A stretch of 60,341 bases of DNA, taken from contig JAJXYW010000308.1 of the NCBI GenBank assembly GCA_021780415.1, positions 1-60,341 on the forward strand. The letters run 5' to 3'. The stretch's first letter is position 1. Each line of letters opens with the position of its first letter. A program made the translations under genes and the position numbers. The DNA is from Acidobacteriota bacterium (GTDB lineage: Bacteria; Acidobacteriota; Terriglobia; Terriglobales; Acidobacteriaceae). Under the pieces are notes generated by a model. The model made no database searches, was not told where the DNA came from, and saw only the letters and a list, made by a program, of their open reading frames with translations. Positions 38,811 through 47,909 of this stretch are shown here, piece by piece.

Positions 38811-39566
38811 CTATCCCTTCACCGCCGTAACGCCCACCAGGACCAACATCCCCATCAGCCACCACCCCACCGCCACCACCGCCACCTGCCCCTTGCTCTT
38901 CTTCGAGATAATCGCCAGCCCGATCACCATCAGCACCAGCGACCACAGCCCGAAGAGATCGAAGAAGCTCCCCGCCATCTTCAGCCAGTGCGCCGAATCC
39001 GCCATGTAGTATCCAATGTTCGTTCCCACCGGATTATTCAGATCGAAGTTCTCCGTATTCACGCCCGCATACACGAACACAATATTCAGCAGCCCGATAA
39101 AGATCTTCGGCAGCCCAGCATACATGCACACCGCGAAGTTCTGTCCAAACGTCGTCTTCGCTCCCAGTCCAAAGTTCAGGCTCGCCCAGTTCAACAGCGC
39201 GACGATCGCCACAAAGATCAAAATGAGCACCGCCGCCGCATACGAACCATACTTCTGCCCCACCGCAATCCGATGAATCGCCGCCGCCCGCTGATCCGCC
39301 GTCAACTGCGCCATCTGGTCCTCGGCCGACGCGCTCTGCAGCACCGATTGTTCCGCCACCCGGTCAAACCCGATCTTCTGATCGATCGCAAACGTCGACC
39401 CCATCGTCACCACCACCAGCAGCAGAAACGGCAGCCACCAGCTCGTGCTGCGCAGCACATCGGTGAACGTCTTACTCGGTTCAAGAAACGTATCCACCAC
39501 GCGCTCCACCTGCGAGAGCCCCTTGCTTGCAGCACCGTCGGCTCCGCTCATCCGGACCTCGTCCAT
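38811..39566 (-). CDS. Yip1-domain membrane protein
   Basis: 251 aa. After a 35-residue start (SQVERVVDTFLEPSKTFTDVL) typical of Yip1-domain proteins, there are five hydrophobic segments: about 45-62, 108-132, 142-168, 195-215 and 220-245. The conserved FLEPSKTFxxV and WWLPFLLLV features are visible. Bacterial Yip1-domain proteins have no firm function. ATG 39566 is preceded by GGAG. Convergent with the alpha/beta hydrolase. Confidence 0.82.
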   Translation of the reverse strand: MDEVRMSGADGAASKGLSQVERVVDTFLEPSKTFTDVLRSTSWWLPFLLLVVVTMGSTFAIDQKIGFDRVAEQSVLQSASAEDQMAQLTADQRAAAIHRIAVGQKYGSYAAAVLILIFVAIVALLNWASLNFGLGAKTTFGQNFAVCMYAGLPKIFIGLLNIVFVYAGVNTENFDLNNPVGTNIGYYMADSAHWLKMAGSFFDLFGLWSLVLMVIGLAIISKKSKGQVAVVAVGWWLMGMLVLVGVTAVKG

Positions 39567-39739
39567 AGCAACGCTCCTTCAAATTGCACTGCTTCAAATT
39601 GACGAAAGTGTACGCTGCCCCGCTCCCTGCGTGAACAACTTTCTCACCACCAGCTTTCCACCATCCACCAACCCACCACCAACCATCGATCCGCACCCAC
39701 GCAGGCAGCCGCTCATGCCGCCGGCGCTACCTGTTCCTC

Positions 39740-39779
39740 GCCGTCATCCAGAGCGAAGCGATGGACCTACGTATTAGCT
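39740..39779 (+). repeat. Short dispersed repeat, copy 2
   Basis: Same 40-bp family as 14891-14930: GCCGTCATCCAGAGCGAAGC, then GATGGACCTACGTATT. Orientation is the same. It lies between the Yip1 gene and a 37-aa gene. Confidence 0.65.
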
Positions 39780-39804
39780 TTTGCCGTTGCTGTTGCTAAT
39801 CCCT

Positions 39805-39918
39805 TTAGTGCATGGGATGAAACAGCACCAGGATCCCCACGCAGCCTACTCCAAAAATAATCAGCAGCAGCGGCCACCACCGATCGATCCACGCCTCATG
39901 TTGTTTCTTCTCACTCAT
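39805..39918 (-). CDS. 37-aa single-span membrane protein
   Basis: Open frame on the minus strand: MSEKKQHEAWIDRWWP, a hydrophobic helix LLLIIFGVGCVGILVLF, then HPMH and TAA. GGAGGGGG stands 5-7 nt before ATG 39918, an unusually strong ribosome site for such a short frame. The charged N-terminus, Trp-rich interface and one span make it look like a genuine small inner-membrane protein. No family is recognised. Confidence 0.65.
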   Translation of the reverse strand: MSEKKQHEAWIDRWWPLLLIIFGVGCVGILVLFHPMH

Positions 39919-40173
39919 CGCAACCCCCTCCAGTTCCACTCCCGCATTCTATCCGAAACGCCACGCCACATTCACGCCCCACTCACCCCCGGAGCTTAGC
40001 CTCCACATTCCGCGATTTTCCGCGCGCAATCGCTGCGAGTCACGAACCGTTAACGTTCCTGTAACTCCGCATACATCCTGCTCAGAGACCATCTCAGCAA
40101 GCGACACGAACTGATCCAGCACTCATCGCTCCGGGCGTTCGCATCGTCGCACTCGTTTCATCTTGGAGGCTCT

Positions 40174-42990
40174 TTGATTTACAAACGTCTTGCCCTGCTG
40201 TCTCTCCTCGTGGCATCCTGCTTCACCGCCCACGCCCAGTCCGGCACCGGAATCCACAACGCCGTCACAGGCACCACCAACGCCGCGATGCTGGCCACTG
40301 ACGTCACCGCCGCGACCCCATCCATCAAGACCATTCCCACCATTCAGGGCAAGGTGGTTGACTCCACCGGAGCCATCATTCCTCAGGCCGTTGTCTCGCT
40401 AACGGATCTCGCCACCAACACCGTCATTCACACCACCTCCGATTCAGCCGGCGAGTTTGTCTTCAACAACGTGCTTGCCGGGCCAAAGGTCATCAGCGTT
40501 GAGAAGTCAGGTTTCGAGTCCTTCACCCTGCGTTTCTCTCCCGCGACCCAGCGCACCATCACCGCTGCGCTACAGGTGGCGAAGCTCACCGACAGCGTCA
40601 TCGTGCGCGGAACCGTTGATCCCGAAGCCACGCCCGTCCCCACCCGCGAGGACGTCATGATGATGCCGGAAACCGTCCGCGTGCTCGACCGCAAGCAGTT
40701 GGACGTGGCTGGTCCAGTCGCCGGCGGCGCGCAGATGCTCGCCGCCACGCCCGGCGCAAACGTTGTCGGCTACGGCAATACGGGCGGCCAGAAGTACACC
40801 GTTCTCCTCAACGGAATCCAGCAGGGCTGGGCGGGCGAGGCGTCCAGTTTCACAGCGCCCGGCTCCCTCGGCATCACCTATGACGGCATTCCTGTCGCCG
40901 ACCCCGCCACCGGTCTCTGGCAGTCCGCCACCATGCCGCAAAACCTCGTCATCCAGGACGTGCAGGTAACCTACGGCCCCGGCCAGGCAGCCGATCGCTG
41001 GTACACCGACGAAGGCGGCCGCGTCGAGTTCACGCCCATCCAGCCCACCGTCGACCGCCACCTCAGCGCTGCCGTCACCGACGGTCCCTTCGGCCAGCAA
41101 AACTTCGCCTTTGTCGGCAACACCGGGTCCTTCAAAGACTGGGCCACCGTGGTAGGCGGCGGCGTCGGTCGCGGCGACGACTTCCGCCGTGCTCCCGACG
41201 GCTTCGGCAACCCCTCCAAAAACGGCTCCGTCTTCGGCAAGACCGTCAAGACCTTCTCAGCCGGCAGCCTTGCCTTCGGCGTCCTGTACGCCAAGGGTGG
41301 CGGCTATCGTCCCACGGTAATTCCCACCACCGACCAGCAGCTCATCGAACCCACCAGCGGCATCCATTTCAGCCAGGCCACCAGCGGCTTCTACAGCGCG
41401 CTCCCCTACGCCGCCTACAACAAGTACGACACCAACGAAATGTTCATGACCTACGTGCGTGAGCGGATGCATCTCAGCCACACCTCCACGCTCGAAAACT
41501 CCACCTGGTACACCCACATTCGCCGCTTCCACCGCCGCAATCAGGATGCCCTCGCGCAGGGTGCCCAGGTCGACGAGTGGAACAACCCCCACAGCAACAT
41601 GTTTGGCGACCGCATCAACTTCACCCAGGTCCTCCCGTACAACACCGTTCAGTTCGGCGGCTACCTCATTCACGAGGTCTACAACACCCACAACCTCTTC
41701 TACAGTCCAGCCGATGGCGGCGACGGCGCCAAACAGATCGTCGGCGCAGGGTCGAAGTTCCGCTCCGGCTACTTCCAGCAGGACAACGTCACATTCTTCG
41801 CTCAGGACGACATCCACCCCATCCCCCAGGTTCACATCATCCCCAGTGTGCGCGTCGACGGCTTCTCCACCGATTACAACAATGAGGCGGCGCGCGACTT
41901 CACCTTCGCCTCCAGCACCTACTTCTCCCAGGCCGCTGACGGCACAATCACACCGACGACCACTCCTGTCTATCAGACCCACTGCTCGCTGGACCCGCAA
42001 ACCGGCAGCAGGGCCTCAGACCCCTACTACAACCTCTGGGGAAATCCCGTCCCCACCTCCGACGGCAGCCTGACCAAGGACGCCGGCTCACTCTGCGGAG
42101 CCCATGAGAGCCGCTCTGCCGTTGAACCCGGCGTCGATGCCTCCATAACGCCCTACGAGTGGCTCACCATCTATGGCGGCTATGACACCATCTATCGTTC
42201 GCCCGCCCTGGGCGGCGGCGGCGGCATGTTCCAGGCCGTAAACCCCAACTACTACATCCTCGCCAAGGGCGCCTACGCTCAATTTGGCGGCAAGGTTCAC
42301 TTCACCAACGCTCCCGCACTCCGGAACTTCATCGCCGGCGTCAGCTACTTCCACAACGACTACACCAATCAGGAAATTGACGTCGAAACAGCTCTCGGCG
42401 TCGTGGAAACCAGCGGCGGCAACTCCACCTATCACGGCGTCGATGCCTTCTTTGACGCCGACCCCCGCAGCAATATCCACTTCATGTTCAACTTCGCTGC
42501 GGAGTCAGCGAACTTTACAACCTACGTCACCGGTGGTCCAATCGCCGCCTGCGGCACCCCTGCCAATCCCGCTGCCGGTTGCGCGTTCTACAACAACCTT
42601 CCGGTCTCCTATGTCCCCAAGGTCACAGTCAACGCCGGACTCTATTACGGAATCCAGTACCACGGCCGCACCGTCGTCGAGCCTCGGCTCGACATTCAGT
42701 CGACCGGCACTCAGAACCTCTGGTCGAACAATACCGGAGCACCCACCACGCAGACCATGCCGGCCTACACCACGTTGAACCTCTCGTTCAACGCTCCGAT
42801 CACGCTCAAGAGTCAGTCCTTCAACCTCCGGGTCGATATGCTGAATCTGGCAAATAGTCAGTACAACGGATACGAGTACATCTCCAGCGGCGGCTACTTC
42901 GCCTCCCTCAACCCGAACGCCAGCGGCTACATCAACGCCTATCCAGGGGCTCCACGCACCATCTACGGCACCATCACCTATCAGTTCTAA
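40174..42990 (+). CDS. TonB-dependent receptor with carboxypeptidase-regulatory domain
   Basis: 938 aa from TTG 40174, chosen because GGAGG lies 6-7 nt upstream. Signal peptide YKRLALLSLLVASCFTAHA, then a carboxypeptidase-regulatory-like domain (TIQGKVVDSTGAIIPQAVV, about 57-135), a plug domain with MMPETVRVLDRKQLDVAG and LLNGIQQGW, and a barrel ending TIYGTITYQF with terminal Phe. The plug is closer to classical siderophore receptors than that of the receptor at 20959. Receptor for an unknown ligand, outer membrane, TonB-energised. Flanked by gaps; a strong terminator follows. Confidence 0.88.
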   Translation: MIYKRLALLSLLVASCFTAHAQSGTGIHNAVTGTTNAAMLATDVTAATPSIKTIPTIQGKVVDSTGAIIPQAVVSLTDLATNTVIHTTSDSAGEFVFNNVLAGPKVISVEKSGFESFTLRFSPATQRTITAALQVAKLTDSVIVRGTVDPEATPVPTREDVMMMPETVRVLDRKQLDVAGPVAGGAQMLAATPGANVVGYGNTGGQKYTVLLNGIQQGWAGEASSFTAPGSLGITYDGIPVADPATGLWQSATMPQNLVIQDVQVTYGPGQAADRWYTDEGGRVEFTPIQPTVDRHLSAAVTDGPFGQQNFAFVGNTGSFKDWATVVGGGVGRGDDFRRAPDGFGNPSKNGSVFGKTVKTFSAGSLAFGVLYAKGGGYRPTVIPTTDQQLIEPTSGIHFSQATSGFYSALPYAAYNKYDTNEMFMTYVRERMHLSHTSTLENSTWYTHIRRFHRRNQDALAQGAQVDEWNNPHSNMFGDRINFTQVLPYNTVQFGGYLIHEVYNTHNLFYSPADGGDGAKQIVGAGSKFRSGYFQQDNVTFFAQDDIHPIPQVHIIPSVRVDGFSTDYNNEAARDFTFASSTYFSQAADGTITPTTTPVYQTHCSLDPQTGSRASDPYYNLWGNPVPTSDGSLTKDAGSLCGAHESRSAVEPGVDASITPYEWLTIYGGYDTIYRSPALGGGGGMFQAVNPNYYILAKGAYAQFGGKVHFTNAPALRNFIAGVSYFHNDYTNQEIDVETALGVVETSGGNSTYHGVDAFFDADPRSNIHFMFNFAAESANFTTYVTGGPIAACGTPANPAAGCAFYNNLPVSYVPKVTVNAGLYYGIQYHGRTVVEPRLDIQSTGTQNLWSNNTGAPTTQTMPAYTTLNLSFNAPITLKSQSFNLRVDMLNLANSQYNGYEYISSGGYFASLNPNASGYINAYPGAPRTIYGTITYQF

Positions 42991-43003
42991 CGGTGCAGTT
43001 CGC

Positions 43004-43044
43004 AACAGCAAGGGCACGGAGTCCATCTCCGTGCCCTTGCTGTT
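43004..43044 (+). terminator. Strong terminator after the receptor gene
   Basis: 18-bp perfect stem (AACAGCAAGGGCACGGAG with its complement), loop TCCAT, then TTTGCC, 13 bp after the stop. Between it and the repeat copy B (43045-43181) I see no other feature. Confidence 0.9.
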
Positions 43045-43181
43045 TGCCCCTTCAGCTTCAATCCCGGTGCGTGCCGCACGCTCCTAAGCTTGGGCGACCC
43101 AACGTTCCTGGGCTACTTCTTGTCCCCTGCCATAATGGACCGTACTACTCGAGCGCTTCGGCTACGGATCGGTCGCCACCG

Positions 43182-43452
43182 AAATTGCCGTCAAGCCCCT
43201 CGCGGACCATGAAATCGCCAAACCCCCTATAAACAAAGGCGATTTATATTTTCAAAACCTGGCATAGTACCCCCCATCAACTCACTACAATAGAAGTAGG
43301 GATCAAAGCCAGGCCCCACCCCCGCCTCACGCGGCCGCTAACCCCTTTACAAGCAATATCTTACCCGTAACCATCCTGGATAGAATACCTTACAGGCAAA
43401 ACAGACTTAACCTCATCCGCCTGAATACTTTACGAGAAAAAGTCGGGGGGGG
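43182..43452 (+). repeat. 270-bp intergenic dispersed repeat, copy B
   Basis: Second copy of the element at 14987-15261, same orientation, with the same landmarks: AAATCGC/GCGATTT inverted repeat, CTGGCATA, CTCACTACAATAGAAG, AGCAATATCTTA, two GAATAC[C/T]TTAC motifs, and a G run at its end (43445-43452, with further G tracts to about 43464). Matching starts upstream with GTCAAGCCCC. The copy ends about 80 bp before the hisS start and could hold its promoter. Confidence 0.85.
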
Positions 43453-43530
43453 AGGGGGGGTGGGGATACCGTCCTTTCCACCCCACGCGAAGCCTCTGGC
43501 CGTTCGTGCAGGACGATAGACTGTATCTCT

Positions 43531-45201
43531 ATGACCGAAAGCAAGAACCCCGCGCCGAAGTCCCCCAAAACCCCGGCTCGCCCCACCCTCAAGGCCGTCC
43601 GCGGCACCCGCGACCTGCTCCCTGACCAGACCCCGCTCTGGAACCACGTCGAGGCCACCGCCCGCGCCCTCTTCGCCCGCTACGGCTTCGGCGAAATCCG
43701 CACCCCGATCTTCGAAACCACCGAACTCTTCGCTCGCGGCGTCGGCGAAGAGACCGACATCGTCAGCAAGGAAATGTTCACCTGGGATGATGGTGAGCGC
43801 TTTGATAAAGCGATGCTTTACGACTGGTGGACTCGCTCGAGTGGCCGTATTAGCAGCGCAAAGCAACAATCTGACGGCACATTTGATGCAGAAGTGCGCT
43901 ACAGGTCTGGCACATACGAACTCGTAGCTTTCCACGGACGGTTGGACGTTGAAACAATCCGGAAGGTGCAAGAATCTCAGCGACACCTCGGTCACAATCC
44001 ACCCGCAAAAAAACGTATCGTCGTAGCTTCGTCGGTGCCTAACAAACAAGAGGAGCATCCCGGTCCCGATCTCGTGGTCGAATATGCTTTTGGAGAGTTC
44101 AACCGCTCGTCCCAGTCCCTCACCCTCCGCCCGGAATCCACCGCCGGAGTCGTCCGCGCCTACATCGAGCACCAGCTCGGCAACACCGGCAACCTGCAAA
44201 AGCTCTACTACATCGGCCCGCAGTTCCGCCGCGAGCGTCCTCAGCGCGGACGCTACCGCCAGTTCTGGCAGATCGGCGCCGAAGTCATCGGACCGCAATC
44301 CTCCGGCGCGGAATCCCCTCTCCGCGACGCCGAGATCCTCGAGATGCTCGCCAGCCTCCTCACCGAGCTAGGCATCCGCGACTGGCGTCTCGAACTCAAC
44401 TCCGTCGGCAGCTCCGAGGACCGCGTCCGCTACAACGCCGCCCTCCGCCAAGCCCTGCAACCCATCAAGCACCAGCTCTGCCCCGACAACCAGCGCCGCG
44501 CCGACACCAACCCGCTCCGCGTCCTCGACAGCAAGGACGAAGCCGATCAGGACCTCATCAACGCCCTGCCCAAAATCGCCGACTACCTCGGCCCCGAATC
44601 CAAAGCCCACTTCGACCAGGTCCTCGCCGCCCTCGACGCCTGCGGTATCCCCTACCACCTCAACCCGCGCCTCGTCCGCGGCCTCGACTACTACACCCGC
44701 ACCACCTTCGAGTTCACCGTCACCACCGGTCTCGGCACCCAGAACGCCCTCCTCGGCGGCGGCCGCTACGACGGCCTCTCCGAGATGCTGGGCGGCCCGC
44801 GCGCCCCCGGCATCGGCTTCGCCATCGGCGAAGACCGCCTCATCCTTACCCTTCAGGCACAGGCCGAAGCCGACAACACCTCGACCGCCCCGCCCAAACT
44901 GGACGCCTACATCGCTCCCCTGGCCCCAGCCCAGAACCCCGCCGCCCTCGCCCTGGCCCGCGAACTCCGCACCGCCGGCCTCAAGGTAGAAGTAGGCGAC
45001 GGCGCCTTCAAACTCCGCAAGTCCTTCGACATCGCCGACACCCTGGCCCGCCACATCATCCTCCTCGGCGAAGATGAAGTTGCCACCAACATCGCCACCG
45101 TAAAAACCTTCGCCACCGGCGAGCAAGTCAAAATTCCGCGCGCAAAACTCGCCGAAGCTCTCACCGGGATTCGGAGTCAGCCTCCAAACTTCGTACAATA
45201 G
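43531..45201 (+). CDS. hisS: Histidyl-tRNA synthetase with an in-frame insertion
   Basis: HisRS charges tRNA-His. The catalytic core is present: VRGTRDLLPDQ, motif 1 region (FGEIRTPIFETTELFARGVGEETDIVSKEMFTWDD), LTLRPESTAGVVRAYIEH, motif 2 YYIGPQFRRERPQRGRYRQFWQIG, the HisA-type blocks LVRGLDYYTRTTFEF and GGGRYDGL, motif 3 GIGFAIGEDR, and the anticodon domain to the end. Between TWDD (residue 87) and SQSLTLRPE (about residue 195) lies an extra stretch of about 105 residues (nt about 43789-44105), where other HisRS proteins have a short loop of some 10 residues. The extra DNA is about 51% GC by hand count (43801-44100) against 65-75% in the flanks, with A/T-ending codons. No stop interrupts it. 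ATG 43531; first gene of hisS-aspS. Confidence 0.93.
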   Translation: MTESKNPAPKSPKTPARPTLKAVRGTRDLLPDQTPLWNHVEATARALFARYGFGEIRTPIFETTELFARGVGEETDIVSKEMFTWDDGERFDKAMLYDWWTRSSGRISSAKQQSDGTFDAEVRYRSGTYELVAFHGRLDVETIRKVQESQRHLGHNPPAKKRIVVASSVPNKQEEHPGPDLVVEYAFGEFNRSSQSLTLRPESTAGVVRAYIEHQLGNTGNLQKLYYIGPQFRRERPQRGRYRQFWQIGAEVIGPQSSGAESPLRDAEILEMLASLLTELGIRDWRLELNSVGSSEDRVRYNAALRQALQPIKHQLCPDNQRRADTNPLRVLDSKDEADQDLINALPKIADYLGPESKAHFDQVLAALDACGIPYHLNPRLVRGLDYYTRTTFEFTVTTGLGTQNALLGGGRYDGLSEMLGGPRAPGIGFAIGEDRLILTLQAQAEADNTSTAPPKLDAYIAPLAPAQNPAALALARELRTAGLKVEVGDGAFKLRKSFDIADTLARHIILLGEDEVATNIATVKTFATGEQVKIPRAKLAEALTGIRSQPPNFVQ

Positions 45202-45208
45202 AAGGATT

Positions 45209-47065
45209 GTGACTCTCGACTTCCTAGGCACCCTCCAGCGCACGCATCTGTGCGGCGACCTGCGCAGCACCCACTCCGGCGAAACCATCACCCTCATGGG
45301 CTGGGTCAACCGCCGCCGCGACCACGGCAACCTCATCTTCCTCGACCTCCGCGACCGCTCCGGCATCACGCAAGTCGTCCTCGACAAGGAAGTCTCCCCT
45401 GAAGCGCACGCCAAGGCCGAAGCCGCGCGCTCCGAGTACGTCATCGCCGTCACCGGCATCCTGCGCAAGCGTGGTGAAGGACTCGTCAATCCCAACATGC
45501 CCACCGGCGAAGTCGAGCTCGTCGCCCACTCGCTCCTGCTCCTCAACGACGCGAAGACACCTCCCTTCTCGCCCGCCGAAGACGCCATCGCCAACGAGGA
45601 AGTGCGTCTCCAGTATCGCTACATCGACCTCCGCCGCGCCGAGATGCAGCACAACTTCGCCCTGCGCAGCCGCGTCGCCATGGCCATCCGCAACTACCTC
45701 GTCTCCCAGGGCTTCCTCGAGATCGAAACCCCCTTCATGACCCGCAGCACCCCGGAAGGCGCGCGCGACTACCTCGTCCCCAGCCGCGTCCATCCCGGCC
45801 ACTTCTACGCTCTCCCGCAGTCCCCGCAGATCTTCAAGCAGATCCTCATGATCTCCGGCTTCGACCGCTACTTCCAGATCGCCCGCTGCTTCCGCGACGA
45901 AGACCTCCGCGCTGACCGCCAGCCCGAGTTCACCCAGATCGACCTCGAAATCTCCTTCCCGCAGATGTCCACCATCTTTGCCACCGCCGAAGGCTTCCTC
46001 CGCGCCGCCTTCTCCGCCGCGGGCATCGACCTCGGCACCGAGCCCTTCATCCAGATGACCTACGACCAGGCCATCACGCGCTACGGCATCGACAAGCCCG
46101 ACATGCGCCTCCCCGCCATCGTCGACCTCTCCGCCACGCTCACCGCTGAACTCCGCAGCACCCTCAAGATCGACCCCACTCTTCCCGTCCTCGGCTTCAC
46201 CATCCCCCGCGTCGGCGAACTCAGCGGCACCGCCCGCAAGGCTCTCCTCAGCGAGATCCGCGCCTTCTTCGGCGACTCCGGCCTCGACCTCCTCGACCTC
46301 GCGCGCCTCCGCACCAACGAGGCCTTCACCCCGCTCGCCGAGTCCATCGCCACAAAGCTCTCCGAAGAACTTCAACGATTCCACAACGCTGCGCTCATAC
46401 CAGAAGACCTCGCCGTCGTCGTCACCCCCAAGCCCGGCACACCAGCTCTCTGGAACTACGATCCGCAGTGGATCTACAAGCGCGTCGGCGCACTCCGCCT
46501 CGAACTCGCAAAGAAATACGCCGACAAGCACAAGCTCTTCGAGCAGACCCACACCGCCGCCGACTTCAAGTTCCTCTGGGTCACCGACTTCCCCATGTAC
46601 GAGTGGAACGAGGAGACCAAGAACTGGGACGCCGCGCATCATCCCTTCACCTCGCCGCACGAGGAGGACATCAAGTCCGGCGCTCTGGTCAACGACAAGG
46701 GCTCCGTTCGCGCCCTCGCCTACGACATCGTCCTCAACGGCACCGAGCTCGGCTCCGGCTCCATCCGTATTCACCGCAAGGATGTGCAGTCCGAAATCTT
46801 CCGCTCGCTCGGCATGTCCGACGAGGAAGCCAAGGCCCGCTTCGGCTTCTTCCTCGACGCACTCGAGTACGGCACCCCGCCGCACGGCGGCATCGCCCTC
46901 GGTCTCGACCGCATCGTCATGATCCTCGCCGGCGCATCCTCTCTCCGCGAGGTCATCGCCTTCCCCAAGACCGCCAAAGCCATCGACCTCATGGTCGACG
47001 CGCCCACCACCGTCAGCGACCAGCAACTCCGCGAGCTCAGCCTCCGCGTAGCCACCCGGAGCTGA
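45209..47065 (+). CDS. aspS: Aspartyl-tRNA synthetase
   Basis: AspRS, bacterial type, possibly non-discriminating (it may also charge tRNA-Asn); 618 aa. OB-fold N-terminus MGWVNRRRDHGNLIFLDLRDRSGITQVV, class II motif 1 (IRNYLVSQGFLEIETPFMTRSTPEGARDYLVPSR), motif 2 FDRYFQIARCFRDEDLRADRQPEFTQIDLE, the GAD insertion domain, and motif 3 GGIALGLDRIVMILAG. Start GTG 45209 with AAGGA just upstream, 7 bp after the hisS stop, so translation is likely coupled. Followed at 6 bp by a small membrane gene. Confidence 0.96.
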   Translation: MTLDFLGTLQRTHLCGDLRSTHSGETITLMGWVNRRRDHGNLIFLDLRDRSGITQVVLDKEVSPEAHAKAEAARSEYVIAVTGILRKRGEGLVNPNMPTGEVELVAHSLLLLNDAKTPPFSPAEDAIANEEVRLQYRYIDLRRAEMQHNFALRSRVAMAIRNYLVSQGFLEIETPFMTRSTPEGARDYLVPSRVHPGHFYALPQSPQIFKQILMISGFDRYFQIARCFRDEDLRADRQPEFTQIDLEISFPQMSTIFATAEGFLRAAFSAAGIDLGTEPFIQMTYDQAITRYGIDKPDMRLPAIVDLSATLTAELRSTLKIDPTLPVLGFTIPRVGELSGTARKALLSEIRAFFGDSGLDLLDLARLRTNEAFTPLAESIATKLSEELQRFHNAALIPEDLAVVVTPKPGTPALWNYDPQWIYKRVGALRLELAKKYADKHKLFEQTHTAADFKFLWVTDFPMYEWNEETKNWDAAHHPFTSPHEEDIKSGALVNDKGSVRALAYDIVLNGTELGSGSIRIHRKDVQSEIFRSLGMSDEEAKARFGFFLDALEYGTPPHGGIALGLDRIVMILAGASSLREVIAFPKTAKAIDLMVDAPTTVSDQQLRELSLRVATRS

Positions 47066-47071
47066 CGCCCC

Positions 47072-47467
47072 ATGCCTAACCCCACGCACTGGTCCATCCC
47101 CAACCGCATCCTCGCCGGCGCGCTGGTCCTCTACAGCGCGCTCCTCTGCGGCGTCAGCCTTCACGTCTTCTACACCGCTGTCCACCAGGGCTCGCCCCTC
47201 ACCGCCGCCGCCCTCGCTGTCCAGACTCTCGCCATGGCCTTCCCTCTGCTGCTCCTTCTGGGACTCTTCCAGCCACGCGCCGCCAGCGCTCTCCTCTTCG
47301 TCGGCGGCATCGTCAACCTGGTCCTCACCCTCACCGCCGGCCGCAACACCGCCGACGCCGTCACCGGCCTCATCGGCGCCAGTCTGCTCTTCCTCGGCGT
47401 CCCCATGCTCGGCGCGGCCATCTTCTTTCGCCGCATCTCGCGTCCCGCTTCACCCGCCAGCAAGTAA
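47072..47467 (+). CDS. Small four-span membrane protein
   Basis: 131 aa with four predicted helices (about 12-36, 46-66, 70-90 and 96-118) and short polar ends (MPNPTHWSIPN; FFRRISRPASPASK). No conserved domain recognised. ATG 47072 lies 6 bp after aspS and the next gene 9 bp after it, so it belongs to the hisS-aspS transcription unit. Function unknown. Confidence 0.7.
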   Translation: MPNPTHWSIPNRILAGALVLYSALLCGVSLHVFYTAVHQGSPLTAAALAVQTLAMAFPLLLLLGLFQPRAASALLFVGGIVNLVLTLTAGRNTADAVTGLIGASLLFLGVPMLGAAIFFRRISRPASPASK

Positions 47468-47476
47468 ACTAATCGC

Positions 47477-47893
47477 GTGAGCCTCGACCTCGACATCCAA
47501 CGCATCCAGCACACCGGCCTCCCGGTCTCCGACCTCGCCGCCTCCAAAGCCTTCTACGCAGGCCTAGGCTTCACCGACGTCATGTCCTCAACCTTCCCTC
47601 ACCCCGAGGGCACCGGCCGCGTCTCCATGATGCAGCGCGGAGACGTCACCCTCGAACTCTACGAACTCCCCGCCGCGGCGCTCCACGAGATCCGCTCCCG
47701 CTCCAACGGTCACATCGACCACATCGCCTTCGACGTCGCCGACATCGACGCAACGTTCCGCACCCTCCACTCCGCCGGCTACACCCTCTGCGAGCCCGCG
47801 CCCGTCTTCCTTCCCTTCTGGGCCCACGGCTGCAAGTACTTCAATATCCTCGGCCCCGACGGCGAGCGTCTCGAGTTCAACCAGATCCTCTAG
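47477..47893 (+). CDS. VOC-family protein (glyoxalase/bleomycin-resistance fold)
   Basis: 138 aa, a single VOC unit of two beta-alpha-beta-beta-beta modules: RIQHTGLPVSDLAASKAFYAGLGF at the start, VTLELYEL, HIDHIAFDVADIDATFRTL, and a closing FNILGPDGERLEFNQIL. Metal ligands fit H (IQHTG), E (LELYE), H (IDHIA), E (RLEFN), as in glyoxalase I-like proteins. Start GTG 47477; TAAACT lies 6 nt before it, so an internal leaderless promoter is possible besides read-through from aspS. Substrate unknown. Confidence 0.85.
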   Translation: MSLDLDIQRIQHTGLPVSDLAASKAFYAGLGFTDVMSSTFPHPEGTGRVSMMQRGDVTLELYELPAAALHEIRSRSNGHIDHIAFDVADIDATFRTLHSAGYTLCEPAPVFLPFWAHGCKYFNILGPDGERLEFNQIL

Positions 47894-47909
47894 CTCCCCG
47901 ACCCAACGC

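Noticed and set aside
43531..45201. Intein in hisS
   Set aside because: The inserted segment is only about 105 residues and lacks the N-terminal Cys/Ser and C-terminal His-Asn splice motifs.
45224..47185. 653-codon open frame antisense to aspS and similar long antisense frames (e.g. 56192-57784, 3676-4902, 21823-23325)
   Set aside because: They mirror real genes in high-GC DNA with strong third-position bias; their products are low-complexity (Glu/Ala/Gly or Arg/Pro/His rich) with no domains.
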